Of a stretch of 42,507 nt of DNA, positions 25,325-33,867 are shown one piece after another (the stretch's first letter is position 1; each line of letters starts with the position of its first letter). The notes below the pieces were generated by a model. It searched no databases. It saw only the letters and a program-made list of their open reading frames with translations, and was not told the DNA's origin. This stretch comes from B30-G6 sp964633115 (GTDB lineage Bacteria > Desulfobacterota > Desulfobacteria > Desulfobacterales > B30-G6): positions 1 to 42,507 of the forward strand of contig CAZWEO010000038.1 of the NCBI GenBank assembly GCA_964633115.1, read 5' to 3'. Both the position numbers and the translations under genes were made by a program.

Positions 25325-26440
25325 ATGAAGGTTGACGGGAAGCAAATGAGACCAATTTGGCTAGCGGAAAGCAGCCAGATTGTGAAAGTTATCGACCAGC
25401 GCAAGCTGCCGCACAATCTGGTGATTGCTGAACTTACCACCGTAGACAAAGTGATCGAGGCCATTCAGGAAATGTACGTGCGCGGGGCGCCGTTGATTGG
25501 CGCCACCGGTGCCTATGGTGTTTACGTGGCCGCCATCAATACCCTGGGTGTAGCTGGACAAGAATCCAATTTTACCACAGAATGTGAACGTATAAAGGCA
25601 GCCCGACCAACTGCGGTGAACCTAAGCTGGGCGGTTGACAGAGTTCTGGCAGACTTGTCGCAGGTAGAGACAGCAGGGGAAAAGATTACGGCAGCCAAAG
25701 CAGCAGCTGCCCAAATTACCGAGTTGGAAGCCGAGAATTGTCGCCAGATAGGCCTGGCAGGGCTGGAACGCATCAAAGCCATTTGCAAAACAAAGGGCAA
25801 AAAACCAGTTCAACTATTGACGCACTGCAATGCCGGTTGGCTGGCCTGCATCGAATATGGAACCGCTACGGCGCCCATGTATGCCGCCCATGATGCCGGC
25901 ATGGATATCCATGTTTGGGTCGATGAGACCCGACCGTTGAATCAGGGGGCCAGATTGACTGCTTGGGAATTGGGCAAACACGGCATCCCCCATACCATTG
26001 TAACGGACAATGCCGGTGGTCACCTGATGCAGCACGGCCTGGTGGACATGGTCATTGTGGGAACCGACCGTACCACCCGGACCGGTGATGTGGCCAATAA
26101 AATTGGCACCTATCTTAAAGCCCTGGCAGCCAAGGACAATAAAATACCCTTTTACGTGGCTTTGCCGTCGAGTACCTTTGACTGGCAGGCACGCGATGGT
26201 TTGCAACATATACCCATTGAAGAAAGGGATGCGGATGAGGTTCACTGTATTACCGGAGCATATCAGGGCCGTCAGCAGAGCGTTCGAATTTCGCCCATGG
26301 ACAGTCCGGCCGCCAATCCGGCATTTGACGTGACGCCCGCACGGCTCGTGACTGGACTCATAACCGAACGCGGTATCTGCCAAGCTGAGGAGAAGGATAT
26401 TCTGAAACTGTTTCCAGAATTTAAAAACGAATCGTCATAA
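25325..26440 (+). CDS. mtnA: Methylthioribose-1-phosphate isomerase
   Basis: A 371-residue aldose-ketose isomerase of the MtnA/eIF2B-like family that converts S-methyl-5-thioribose-1-phosphate to the ribulose form in methionine salvage. Signature segments are YVRGAPLIGATGAYG near residue 46, LTHCNAGWLA (catalytic Cys region) near residue 163, VDETRPLNQGARLTAWEL, VGTDRTTRTGDVANKIGTY with the catalytic Asp, and the end VTPARLVTGLITERGI. Full length. No other salvage gene is in the window, so it may work in an anaerobic shunt. A 13-bp hairpin overlaps its stop codon. Confidence 0.95.
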   Translation: MKVDGKQMRPIWLAESSQIVKVIDQRKLPHNLVIAELTTVDKVIEAIQEMYVRGAPLIGATGAYGVYVAAINTLGVAGQESNFTTECERIKAARPTAVNLSWAVDRVLADLSQVETAGEKITAAKAAAAQITELEAENCRQIGLAGLERIKAICKTKGKKPVQLLTHCNAGWLACIEYGTATAPMYAAHDAGMDIHVWVDETRPLNQGARLTAWELGKHGIPHTIVTDNAGGHLMQHGLVDMVIVGTDRTTRTGDVANKIGTYLKALAAKDNKIPFYVALPSSTFDWQARDGLQHIPIEERDADEVHCITGAYQGRQQSVRISPMDSPAANPAFDVTPARLVTGLITERGICQAEEKDILKLFPEFKNESS

Positions 26441-26465
26441 TGAAATCGGGAACCGATTTCATTAT
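26437..26465 (+). terminator. Hairpin over the mtnA stop codon
   Basis: A 13-bp stem (26437-26449 with 26453-26465) and a three-base loop; the stop codon TAA at 26438-26440 is part of the stem. Only short T runs follow (TGCTTGACTTTT), so termination may be partial, allowing some read-through into ahbB. Confidence 0.6.
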
Positions 26466-26504
26466 TGCTTGACTTTTCAGTATACCTGTCCTTTAAATCG
26501 CGCC

Positions 26505-26978
26505 ATGTTGACTGAACTTGAAAAAAAGGTGATTGCTTCTGTGCAGGGCGATTTGCCTCTTTCACCCCAGCCTTACAACGAAATCGCATCTCAATTGGGT
26601 GTCTCTGTACAGCAGGTATTGGAAACATTACAATCCCTCTGTGACCGCGGCGTTATTCGTAGATTCGGTGCCACCTTGCGCCACCAGAAATCTGGATTCA
26701 CCGCCAATGCCATGGTGGCCTGGAATGTGCCCGCCGAGCGTGTTGACACCGTTGGCGAGATTTTTGCCGAATTTGCGGAAGTTTCGCATTGTTATCATCG
26801 TAACCCAGCCGAGGACTGGCCCTATAACCTGTACACCATGATTCATGCCAATGATGAGGATGCTTGTCGCGCCATAGCCAGTAAAATGTCAGCAAAGGCT
26901 CAGGTGGCGGAATATACGCTGCTCTTCAGCCGCAAGGAGCTTAAAAAGACCTCCATGCAGTATTTTGCGGAGGAATAA
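26505..26978 (+). CDS. ahbB: Siroheme decarboxylase subunit AhbB-like (Lrp/AsnC fold)
   Basis: A 157-residue Lrp/AsnC-like protein. MLTELEKKVIASVQGDLPL, the helix-turn-helix-like EIASQLGVSVQQVLETLQSL, RGVIRRFGATLRHQKSGF, the strand VSHCYHRNPAEDWPYNLYTM and the terminal LLFSRKELKKTSMQYF match AhbB, the beta subunit of siroheme decarboxylase in the alternative heme pathway of sulfate reducers. The heme-biosynthetic partner AhbA and the AhbC/AhbD radical SAM enzymes are not in the window. I start at the ATG at 26505; the frame is open 12 codons earlier but that part overlaps the terminator region and is unlike the family. The assignment rests on remembered motifs. Confidence 0.88.
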   Translation: MLTELEKKVIASVQGDLPLSPQPYNEIASQLGVSVQQVLETLQSLCDRGVIRRFGATLRHQKSGFTANAMVAWNVPAERVDTVGEIFAEFAEVSHCYHRNPAEDWPYNLYTMIHANDEDACRAIASKMSAKAQVAEYTLLFSRKELKKTSMQYFAEE

Positions 26979-27139
26979 TGAAAGGGTCGGAGGGTTGGAG
27001 GATTGGCGGTGTGGAGGATGAGCCGGTCCTGTAGGTGTCCCCATATCCCCGCCACCCCTTCTCCCCACCAACCCTGTTATTATTTGTAGATATAATCAAT
27101 AATAACCTGAACTGGATACACGTCCCAAGATAGAGTGCC

Positions 27140-28486
27140 GTGAGTAAAATGCACCCCCACATCCTCCTCATCAATCCCTGGATTCATGATTTCGCAGCTT
27201 ATGATTTTTGGGCCAAGCCCTTGGGTTTACTGCAGTTGGCCGCCATCCTGCGTGAACACGGAAGCCATATTTCATATATCGACTGCCTGGATCGTTTTGA
27301 TCCCCGCTCGAACGTGACTCTAAAGTCAGAAATGCAGGGGCGCGGGGCTTATCACAAAAGCAAACTACCCAATCCAATCGGCCTGGAAGATGTACCCCGT
27401 CAATATTCACGCTATGGTATCCCCGTATCATGGTTCCGAGGGGATCTTTCTAAAATTTCACGACCGGATTTAATCCTGGTGACATCATTGATGACCTATT
27501 GGTACCCAGGCGTCCAGGAGACAATTCAGTATCTAAAGGAAGCGTTTCCAAATGTTAAGGTGGTATTGGGGGGAATTTACGCCAATCTGTGCCAAAAACA
27601 TGCTTTGGGTCACAGCGGCGCCGATGTCGTGATATCAGCTTCAGAAACTGGTGCGGTACTCAATAGCCTGGTAGAAATGTTAGGGTGGAATCCGCAACCT
27701 GGATTTGGTTATCAATCATTGGATGCCTACCCCTATCCGGCCTATGATTTGCAATCCCAGATTCCCTACGTGCCCTTGCTAACATCAACAGGATGTCCCT
27801 ATGAATGTGCCTATTGTGCTTCACATAAGCTGCAACCGCACTTTCAGCGTAGAAGTCCGGAATCAGTTGTGGCTGAGATTGAGCATTGGCATCAAGTCCA
27901 CGGGGTTGTTGATTTTGCCTTTTATGATGATGCGCTCCTGGTGAACGCCAAAAAACACATGGTTCCGATACTTGAGCAGGTCATTGCGATGAACAAGCCG
28001 ATCAGGTTTCATACACCCAATGCTCTGCATGTAAGGGAGATTAATCCTGAGGTCGCACGCTTGATGGGGCGTGCCGGGTTTGAAACCATACGTTTGGGAG
28101 TTGAAACAGCGGCATTTGAAAATCGCAGTCACCTGGATCAAAAAGTGAATCAGGAAGATTTTACCCGAGCTGTCCAGGCATTGAAACAGGCAGGTTTCCA
28201 TCAACAACAGATCGGTGCTTACATCCTTGTGGGCCTACCAGGCCAGTCCATATCAGAAGTGACTGAAACCATTCAGGTTGTGAAATCAGCAGGGGCCTTA
28301 CCCATCATGGCCCATTATTCACCCATACCCCATACGATGCTCTGGCCAGATGCCGTGGCTTCATCCCGATACGATCTTGAATCAGACCCCATCTTTACCA
28401 ACAATGCCATCTCCCCCTGCCAAAAAGAGCCCTTTTCATGGCAGACGTTGACACATCTGAAACAAATGATAAAAATCTTGACATAA
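27140..28486 (+). CDS. B12-binding-domain radical SAM protein
   Basis: A 448-residue enzyme with an N-terminal cobalamin-binding Rossmann-like domain (HILLINPWIHDFAAYDFWAKP) and a radical SAM domain with CPYECAYCASHKL (CxxxCxxC) near residue 219. LLTSTGC, VVAEIEHWHQ, FAFYDDALLV and IRLGVETA segments follow the BchE-like pattern. Such proteins carry out difficult methylations or ring closures; the substrate is unknown. The start is GTG at 27140 or an ATG three codons on. It lies on the same strand as ahbB after about 160 bases; cobalamin-dependent tetrapyrrole or cofactor chemistry is possible but not shown. MarR and methyltransferase genes follow within 600 bases. Confidence 0.87.
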   Translation: MSKMHPHILLINPWIHDFAAYDFWAKPLGLLQLAAILREHGSHISYIDCLDRFDPRSNVTLKSEMQGRGAYHKSKLPNPIGLEDVPRQYSRYGIPVSWFRGDLSKISRPDLILVTSLMTYWYPGVQETIQYLKEAFPNVKVVLGGIYANLCQKHALGHSGADVVISASETGAVLNSLVEMLGWNPQPGFGYQSLDAYPYPAYDLQSQIPYVPLLTSTGCPYECAYCASHKLQPHFQRRSPESVVAEIEHWHQVHGVVDFAFYDDALLVNAKKHMVPILEQVIAMNKPIRFHTPNALHVREINPEVARLMGRAGFETIRLGVETAAFENRSHLDQKVNQEDFTRAVQALKQAGFHQQQIGAYILVGLPGQSISEVTETIQVVKSAGALPIMAHYSPIPHTMLWPDAVASSRYDLESDPIFTNNAISPCQKEPFSWQTLTHLKQMIKILT

Positions 28487-28506
28487 GTGTTTAGCGACTA
28501 TACACT

Positions 28507-28971
28507 GTGGCCATGAAAGATCGGAACACACAAATCATTACCCAGCAGTTCTATGAGTTGGTCAAGTTGGCCAACGAGTTAGAAAAGACTCCCCGGCGGT
28601 TTGGAACCGATGAGCCGCTCAAAGCTAATGAGATCCATTTAATTGAGCTAATTGGTGACAATGATGAGAATTTAAGTGTGACGGATTTGAGTAGGCTACT
28701 GGATATTACCAAAGGGGCTGTGTCCCAGAATTTAAAAAAACTTGAAGGTAAGAATTTAATATTAAAAGAGGAAGATCCTGAAAATCTTTCTAGAATCATT
28801 GTGAAATTGACATCAAAAGGCAAGACCGCCTACTATGCCCACAAACACTGGCATGAAACCATGGATGGGGGATTCAAAGCATACTTCCGGAGCTTGGATC
28901 AGGATCGCATTGATTTTTTAATTGAGTTTTTGGACAAGGTACAGGATTTCATGAAACGGGCCATGGCCTAA
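28507..28971 (+). CDS. MarR-family transcriptional regulator
   Basis: A 154-residue winged-helix regulator. The recognition helix region (LSVTDLSRLLDITKGAVSQN) and the wing (LEGKNLILKEEDPENLSR) are clearly MarR-like, and helices at both ends (YELVKLANELE; FLIEFLDKVQDFMKR) form the dimer interface. It starts with GTG at 28507; an in-frame ATG two codons on at 28513 is an alternative. It stands 46 bases before the methyltransferase gene on the same strand, so it likely controls that gene in response to a small ligand. Confidence 0.9.
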   Translation: MAMKDRNTQIITQQFYELVKLANELEKTPRRFGTDEPLKANEIHLIELIGDNDENLSVTDLSRLLDITKGAVSQNLKKLEGKNLILKEEDPENLSRIIVKLTSKGKTAYYAHKHWHETMDGGFKAYFRSLDQDRIDFLIEFLDKVQDFMKRAMA

Positions 28972-29017
28972 AAATTTTTCTTAAAAGCGTATAGCAACTA
29001 AACACATAGGGGGTATT

Positions 29018-29644
29018 ATGACAACGAATAACACACTGACAGACGCGCGAGGACCGCATGTTTGTTCACATCAATTTGCATTTTTTCTGGATAATTGGCT
29101 GCGACGTTTGATTCAGCATCCCAGGAAAATTGTGGGACCCCATATCGAGGCCGGCGATACGGTCATCGATATGGGATGTGGGCCCGGATACTTCACCATT
29201 GATATGGCCAAAATGGTGGGATCTAAGGGTCTTGTAATTGCTATGGATATTCAGGAAAAAATGCTCGCATACGTAAGGAAAAAAGCCCGCAAGCATGGCG
29301 TGGCAGAACGCATTGATTATCATCTGGATGGCGCCCAAAATAGCGGATTGGACCACAAGGCGGATTTTATCTTGGCATTTTATATGATCCACGAAACACC
29401 AGATGCGCAAGAGACCCTGCAGGTATTTAAAAAACTGCTCAACGATGACGGCAAGATTCTGGCGGTAGAACCCAAAATGCATGTCAAACAGTCAGATTTT
29501 GAAGACATGCTCTCCACGGCCGAGAAAGTAGGCTTGAAAGCTGTCGATTTCCCCAAATATATGGGTAGTCGCAGTGTTGTTTTTCGTCCTGCCAATACCT
29601 TTAATGATGCGATGTATTGGAAAGGTGGCGTCCAGTTGTATTGA
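29018..29644 (+). CDS. Class I SAM-dependent methyltransferase with a read-through C-terminus
   Basis: A 208-residue methyltransferase with motif I VIDMGCGPGYFTIDMA (about residue 52), AMDIQEKML and FILAFYMIHETPD, of the UbiE/methyltransferase-11 type. An AGGGGGT Shine-Dalgarno precedes the ATG. The natural end of this family is around SRSVVFRP (near residue 191). The last 17 residues (ANTFNDAMYWKGGVQLY) are encoded by the strand opposite to the phospholipase A gene (its GSIQLDATFP coding region) and are probably not native. A deletion seems to have removed the stop and spacer, joining the two converging genes. Substrate unknown. Likely an operon with the MarR gene. Confidence 0.82.
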   Translation: MTTNNTLTDARGPHVCSHQFAFFLDNWLRRLIQHPRKIVGPHIEAGDTVIDMGCGPGYFTIDMAKMVGSKGLVIAMDIQEKMLAYVRKKARKHGVAERIDYHLDGAQNSGLDHKADFILAFYMIHETPDAQETLQVFKKLLNDDGKILAVEPKMHVKQSDFEDMLSTAEKVGLKAVDFPKYMGSRSVVFRPANTFNDAMYWKGGVQLY

Positions 29645-30382
29645 TCCGCCCTCTTTGGCCCAACGCAGATTGGATCCCACAACCAGGCTTTCTGCCAGGC
29701 CGCATTTCAATTCAAGATCGAAGTAACCGCGGTAATCTGGTAAATCCTGGTTGGATTCTTCATCATTTTCCACGTAGGCCCACACTTTGGGAGCAATCAA
29801 AAAACCAAAAGAAGTTTTGGGATTAAAATTAAGGAAAATGGGCTGCGCATATAGAAAATTGGTGCTACGGGAAACATCTCCACCCTGACCGTTGGATTCA
29901 TGCTGAATCCCGGTTTGGAAAAACAGGCCTTGATTTGAGGCGAAGCCGTTACCTAATTTGGGAGAGACAAAGAAAATTTCTGGTTTATAGCTGGTGTCCT
30001 CAAATGGCAAAGAATCGCTGGCCAAATCCCAGAATGATGTTTGGGTGTAGGCAAAATGAAATCCGTTCAGAAGACCGATTTTATCGGATTGCCGAGCATC
30101 AATGTCAAAAAGCCGGTACTTAAAACTGAATTGGAAAGTGCTGTCACCTGGATCAGTTCCTACCAAAAAATAAATTGGCTGGTATGCGGAGATATTATCC
30201 AGATAAGGCTGATAAAGCGTAAACAATGCATCGATGTTTTGATAAGATACGGTTAGATCTGAGGTCGGCATCTCCTGGTTCGGGGGTTCTTCCAGCACAT
30301 CTGATTCGGATTGGGTCGTGCTATCGTCTGCAAAACACCATGTAGCCTGACCGAATATTAAAATAAGAATAAGTAGTTTCAT
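29492..30382 (-). CDS. Outer-membrane phospholipase A, C-terminus replaced
   Basis: A 296-residue protein with a signal peptide (LLILILIFGQATWCFA) and the OMPLA pattern: YQPIYFLVG, KYRLFDID, FAYTQTSFWDL, HESNGQGG with the catalytic His and Ser (H and S of HESNG), and the following SRSTNFLYAQP. Family members hydrolyse phospholipids at the outer membrane as calcium-dependent dimers. Family homology stops at GSIQLDATFPIHR. The usual last beta strands (YSGYGESL-type and the closing strand) are absent and replaced by about 40 residues that are antisense to the methyltransferase gene (29492-29600). The barrel may not close. I regard this as a damaged gene caused by the same deletion that extended the neighbour. 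Confidence 0.8.
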   Translation of the reverse strand: MKLLILILIFGQATWCFADDSTTQSESDVLEEPPNQEMPTSDLTVSYQNIDALFTLYQPYLDNISAYQPIYFLVGTDPGDSTFQFSFKYRLFDIDARQSDKIGLLNGFHFAYTQTSFWDLASDSLPFEDTSYKPEIFFVSPKLGNGFASNQGLFFQTGIQHESNGQGGDVSRSTNFLYAQPIFLNFNPKTSFGFLIAPKVWAYVENDEESNQDLPDYRGYFDLELKCGLAESLVVGSNLRWAKEGGSIQLDATFPIHRIIKGIGRTKNNTATTHIFGEIDSFQAYFLGRGEHVFKI

Positions 30383-30482
30383 AAGCTAAAATAAATTTTC
30401 AGTTCTGACTCTTAGTACTTACTGGTCCATTTCAGTCCATCCAGGATTGTATGATCTGTTTGATGCGTGCTTATTTGAAAAT

Positions 30483-33215
30483 TTATTTTTTGGTCGAGTT
30501 TATGGCGGCATGTGCGGCTGCCAGTCGGGCAACGGGAACTCGAAACGGTGAACAGCTCACATATGTCAGGCCCATATCATGGCAGAGTTGAATCGACTGC
30601 GGGTCGCCGCCATGCTCGCCGCAGATGCCGCATTCCAGATCTGTTTTGACCGAGCGCCCTTTACTTACGGCAATACGCATGAGCTCACCGACGCCATCCG
30701 TATCGATGGTGGCAAATGGGTTGTCGGGCAAGATACCGTTTTCCATATATTCGATCATGAAGCTGGCCTCGGCATCATCGCGTGAGATACCGAAAGTTGT
30801 TTGGGTTAAATCATTGGTTCCAAATGAAAAGAACTGAGCGTATTCGCCAATCTGATCGGCCGTAAGTGCTGCCCGCGGAATTTCAATCATGGTGCCGAAC
30901 TTGTAATCGATGGTGACATCATTGGCCTGCATGACTTTAAGGGCTTCTGCCTCCAAAGCTGCACGTTGGATCTTCAATTCATTGACATGACTGGTGAGCG
31001 GGATCATGATTTCCGGATGCACATCGATGCCATCTTTGGCCACATGACAGGCTGCTTCAAATATGGCCCGCACCTGCATGGTCGTCAGTTCGGGAATATG
31101 AATGCCCAAGCGGACACCCCGCAAGCCAAGCATGGGATTGGCTTCGTGCAATCTTTCCACGCGTTTAAGAATGTGTTCCTTTTTCTCCACTTCGGCCAAA
31201 ATTTCATCAACTTCTTTGAGGCTTTTGGCATGTTGAAACCGGATTTTTAGATCGAAAAGCTCTGTCAGCAGATCGATATGATTGGGGAGAAATTCATGCA
31301 AGGGCGGATCGAGTAAGCGAATTATTACGGGCAAGCCATCCATGATCTTAAAGAGGCCCATAAAATCATCACGTTGAAATGGTAGCAGCGCATCCAGGGC
31401 CTCTTTGCGTTCGATGGGCAGATCGGCCATAATCATTTTCTGGACATAGGGTAGACGTGCCTGCTCGAAAAACATATGTTCGGTTCGGCAGAGGCCGATA
31501 CCTTCGGCGCCATAATCTAGCGCCCGCTGCGCATCCACGGGATAATCGGCATTGGCCCAGACGCCCAGCTTACGAAATCCATCAGCCCAGAGTAGCAGTT
31601 TTTCGAGCCAGGGATCTTTAATATCCGGTATGATGGTTTCCAATTGACCTGAATAAATGACACCGCCAGTTCCATCAATAGACACCCAATCACCTTCTTT
31701 GATCACGGTATCGTTTACTTCGATCCGACGCCGGCCCATATCAATGTGAAGCTCCGACACACCCACCACAGCTGGTTTGCCGAACTGGCGCGCTACCAGG
31801 GCTGCGTGGCTGGTACGACCGCCCCGACTGGTGATGATGCCTTCAGCCGCCAGCATACCATGCACGTCGTCAGGTTTGGTTTCGGGTCGAACCATAATGA
31901 CCTGTTTGCCATCCTCTTTGGCCCAAGATTCGGCCAGATCGGCCGTAAGAGCAATAATGCCGATGGCAGCCCCTGGGGAAACATTGAGGCCACTCGCCAA
32001 TAGTTGCCCGGAGCCTTTAGCCTTTTGTACAGCCTGGGGGCTGAATTGGGGATGCAGGAAGAAATCAACCTGTTCGGGGAGGACACGCAACACCGCTTCT
32101 TTTTTGGTGATTAAACCCTCTTTGGCCATTTCTACGGCAATGCGCACGGCGGCCTGGGCTGTTCTTTTGCCATCCCGGGTTTGCAGCATCCAGAGCTTTC
32201 CTTTTTCAATGGTAAACTCCACATCCTGCATCTCCCGGTAATGTTCTTCCAGCAGATGGGCGATTTTATCGAATTCCGCATAGGCCTCGGGCATCTCGGT
32301 TTTCAATTCGTTTAGATCATTGGTTAAGCGGATACCAGCCACAACATCTTCGCCCTGGGCATTGGTCAGATAATCGCCCTCGATCTTATTCTCTCCGGTG
32401 GTACCATTGCGGGTGAGGGCCACACCGGTGGCACTGTCTGAACCCATGTTGCCGAACACCATGGTGACAATATTGACAGCCGTTCCCAGGTCGTGGGGGA
32501 TACCGGCTGCCTGGCGATAATCGATGGCTCGCTTGCCATTCCAGCTTTTAAAGACCGCTTCTGTGGCCAGCATGAGTTGCTCGCGGGGATCCATTGGGAA
32601 TTCACGGCTGGCATGGTGTCGGAATAATTTTTTAAAATCGTTGGTGATGGCTTTCCAGTCGGTGGCCGTCAATTCCGTATCTGATTCAACCTTGGCTTGT
32701 TCTCTGTATTTAGTCAGCACGTCTTCGAAGATCTCGTCGGGTAATCCCATCACAACACAGCCAAACATTTGAACCAAGCGGCGGTACGAATCAAAGACGA
32801 AGCGCTCATCTCCGGTCATTTGAATCATACCTTCGGCGGTCTCATCATTTAGACCAATGTTGAGCACGGTGTCCATCATGCCCGGCATTGAAAATTTAGC
32901 CCCGGATCGGCAGGAAACCAGCAAGGGATTTTTGGTATCGCCAAATTTCTTGTCAGTCTGTTTCTCAATGATCGTCAGGGCTTGCAACTCCTGCTCCCAT
33001 ATTTCTGCCGAAAAGACGCTTTTGGATGCCAAGTAGGCGTTGCAGGCTTCGGTGGTGACCGTAAAGCCCGGTGGCACCGGTACACCGATACGTACCATTT
33101 CGGCCAGGTTCGCGCCTTTGCCACCCATTAATCCGCGGACATCTTCCCAGTCACCACCCACATGCTTTTCTGCCATTTCGACTTCATCGAACTGGTATAC
33201 CCATTTTTTTGTCAT
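30483..33215 (-). CDS. ppdK: Pyruvate, phosphate dikinase
   Basis: A 910-residue enzyme that reversibly converts pyruvate, ATP and phosphate to phosphoenolpyruvate, AMP and diphosphate. The N-terminal ATP-grasp domain shows VRGLMGGKGANLAEM and PPGFTVTTEACNAYL. The swivelling central domain has the phosphorylated histidine in ITSRGGRTSHAALVARQ (about residue 465). The C-terminal TIM barrel contains LLDPPLHEF, LGLRGVRLGI, FSFGTNDLTQTTFG and the Cys-containing CGICGEHGGDP near the end. Length is slightly above the 870-890 typical. A strong GGGGAGGA Shine-Dalgarno supports the start. It links central metabolism to gluconeogenesis or to pyrophosphate-saving glycolysis, which fits an anaerobe. Confidence 0.96.
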   Translation of the reverse strand: MTKKWVYQFDEVEMAEKHVGGDWEDVRGLMGGKGANLAEMVRIGVPVPPGFTVTTEACNAYLASKSVFSAEIWEQELQALTIIEKQTDKKFGDTKNPLLVSCRSGAKFSMPGMMDTVLNIGLNDETAEGMIQMTGDERFVFDSYRRLVQMFGCVVMGLPDEIFEDVLTKYREQAKVESDTELTATDWKAITNDFKKLFRHHASREFPMDPREQLMLATEAVFKSWNGKRAIDYRQAAGIPHDLGTAVNIVTMVFGNMGSDSATGVALTRNGTTGENKIEGDYLTNAQGEDVVAGIRLTNDLNELKTEMPEAYAEFDKIAHLLEEHYREMQDVEFTIEKGKLWMLQTRDGKRTAQAAVRIAVEMAKEGLITKKEAVLRVLPEQVDFFLHPQFSPQAVQKAKGSGQLLASGLNVSPGAAIGIIALTADLAESWAKEDGKQVIMVRPETKPDDVHGMLAAEGIITSRGGRTSHAALVARQFGKPAVVGVSELHIDMGRRRIEVNDTVIKEGDWVSIDGTGGVIYSGQLETIIPDIKDPWLEKLLLWADGFRKLGVWANADYPVDAQRALDYGAEGIGLCRTEHMFFEQARLPYVQKMIMADLPIERKEALDALLPFQRDDFMGLFKIMDGLPVIIRLLDPPLHEFLPNHIDLLTELFDLKIRFQHAKSLKEVDEILAEVEKKEHILKRVERLHEANPMLGLRGVRLGIHIPELTTMQVRAIFEAACHVAKDGIDVHPEIMIPLTSHVNELKIQRAALEAEALKVMQANDVTIDYKFGTMIEIPRAALTADQIGEYAQFFSFGTNDLTQTTFGISRDDAEASFMIEYMENGILPDNPFATIDTDGVGELMRIAVSKGRSVKTDLECGICGEHGGDPQSIQLCHDMGLTYVSCSPFRVPVARLAAAHAAINSTKK

Positions 33216-33534
33216 GACAAATCCTCCCCATTTATTTTAAGCGCAAAGATGGTATGAAGTTTGATATTGATTCAGATTATGGTTTGGTGCAAATGACTAT
33301 GAAACTGGTCAGCAAGGACACATTGTATATTGTTGCTAAATACATTGGACTGAACTATCGATATCGGGATCGCTATCGGAATCGAAGAAAATAATGACCG
33401 CTATTAGCGGCTGGGACATACAACCTATAGCCGGTATTTCTTTTTTTTTCAATTCTAATGAATATATTAAGATGGTTTGATCAATGCACCATGAGGTTAT
33501 ATAATATTCGGAATACAGGAGGAAACGCTAATAT
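33216..33534. other. Spacer with ATCGATATCGGG words and small hairpin
   Basis: Words of the ATCGATATCGGGATCGC kind at 33356-33390, a short CCGCT-ATT-AGCGG hairpin at 33400-33412 and a CCTATAGCC word lie in the middle. An AGGAGG Shine-Dalgarno at about 33521 belongs to the next gene. No other gene seen. Confidence 0.5.
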
Positions 33535-33867
33535 ATGGCAACAGAAAATGATATTATATTGATCTATTTGGAAGAGAATCCCATGGCCTTTGCGCGCATT
33601 GAAGGCATTCTGCCAGATTCAAAGCCGGATTGGTATCATGTTAAACTTCTTATTTTGCAAGTACCGCTGCAGGTCGTAACCTGGATATTAAGGGATATCT
33701 ATATAAACGGTGAGACTTTTCAGATGAATGGCAAGGCCATGCGAATGGAGTTGGTTGAGGCGCCATCTTCGGATGATGGATCCCTTGATGATGATCCCGA
33801 ATCTGAATCGGAAACAGAGCCTGAAAATAAAGGTTCGGTGATATCAATAAAGGACTTTAAGAAATGA
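33535..33867 (+). CDS. Small protein with acidic C-terminal linker, 110 aa
   Basis: An uncharacterised protein whose first 80 residues form a compact alpha/beta unit (IILIYLEENPMAFARIEGIL, DWYHVKLLILQVPLQVVTWIL). A Ser/Asp/Glu linker (SSDDGSLDDDPESESETEPE) and a basic tail (SVISIKDFKK) follow. A strong AGGAGG precedes the ATG. It overlaps the DUF1848 gene start by four bases, so the two are translated together and probably function together. The first half recalls a conserved Desulfobacterales hypothetical; function unknown. Confidence 0.75.
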   Translation: MATENDIILIYLEENPMAFARIEGILPDSKPDWYHVKLLILQVPLQVVTWILRDIYINGETFQMNGKAMRMELVEAPSSDDGSLDDDPESESETEPENKGSVISIKDFKK

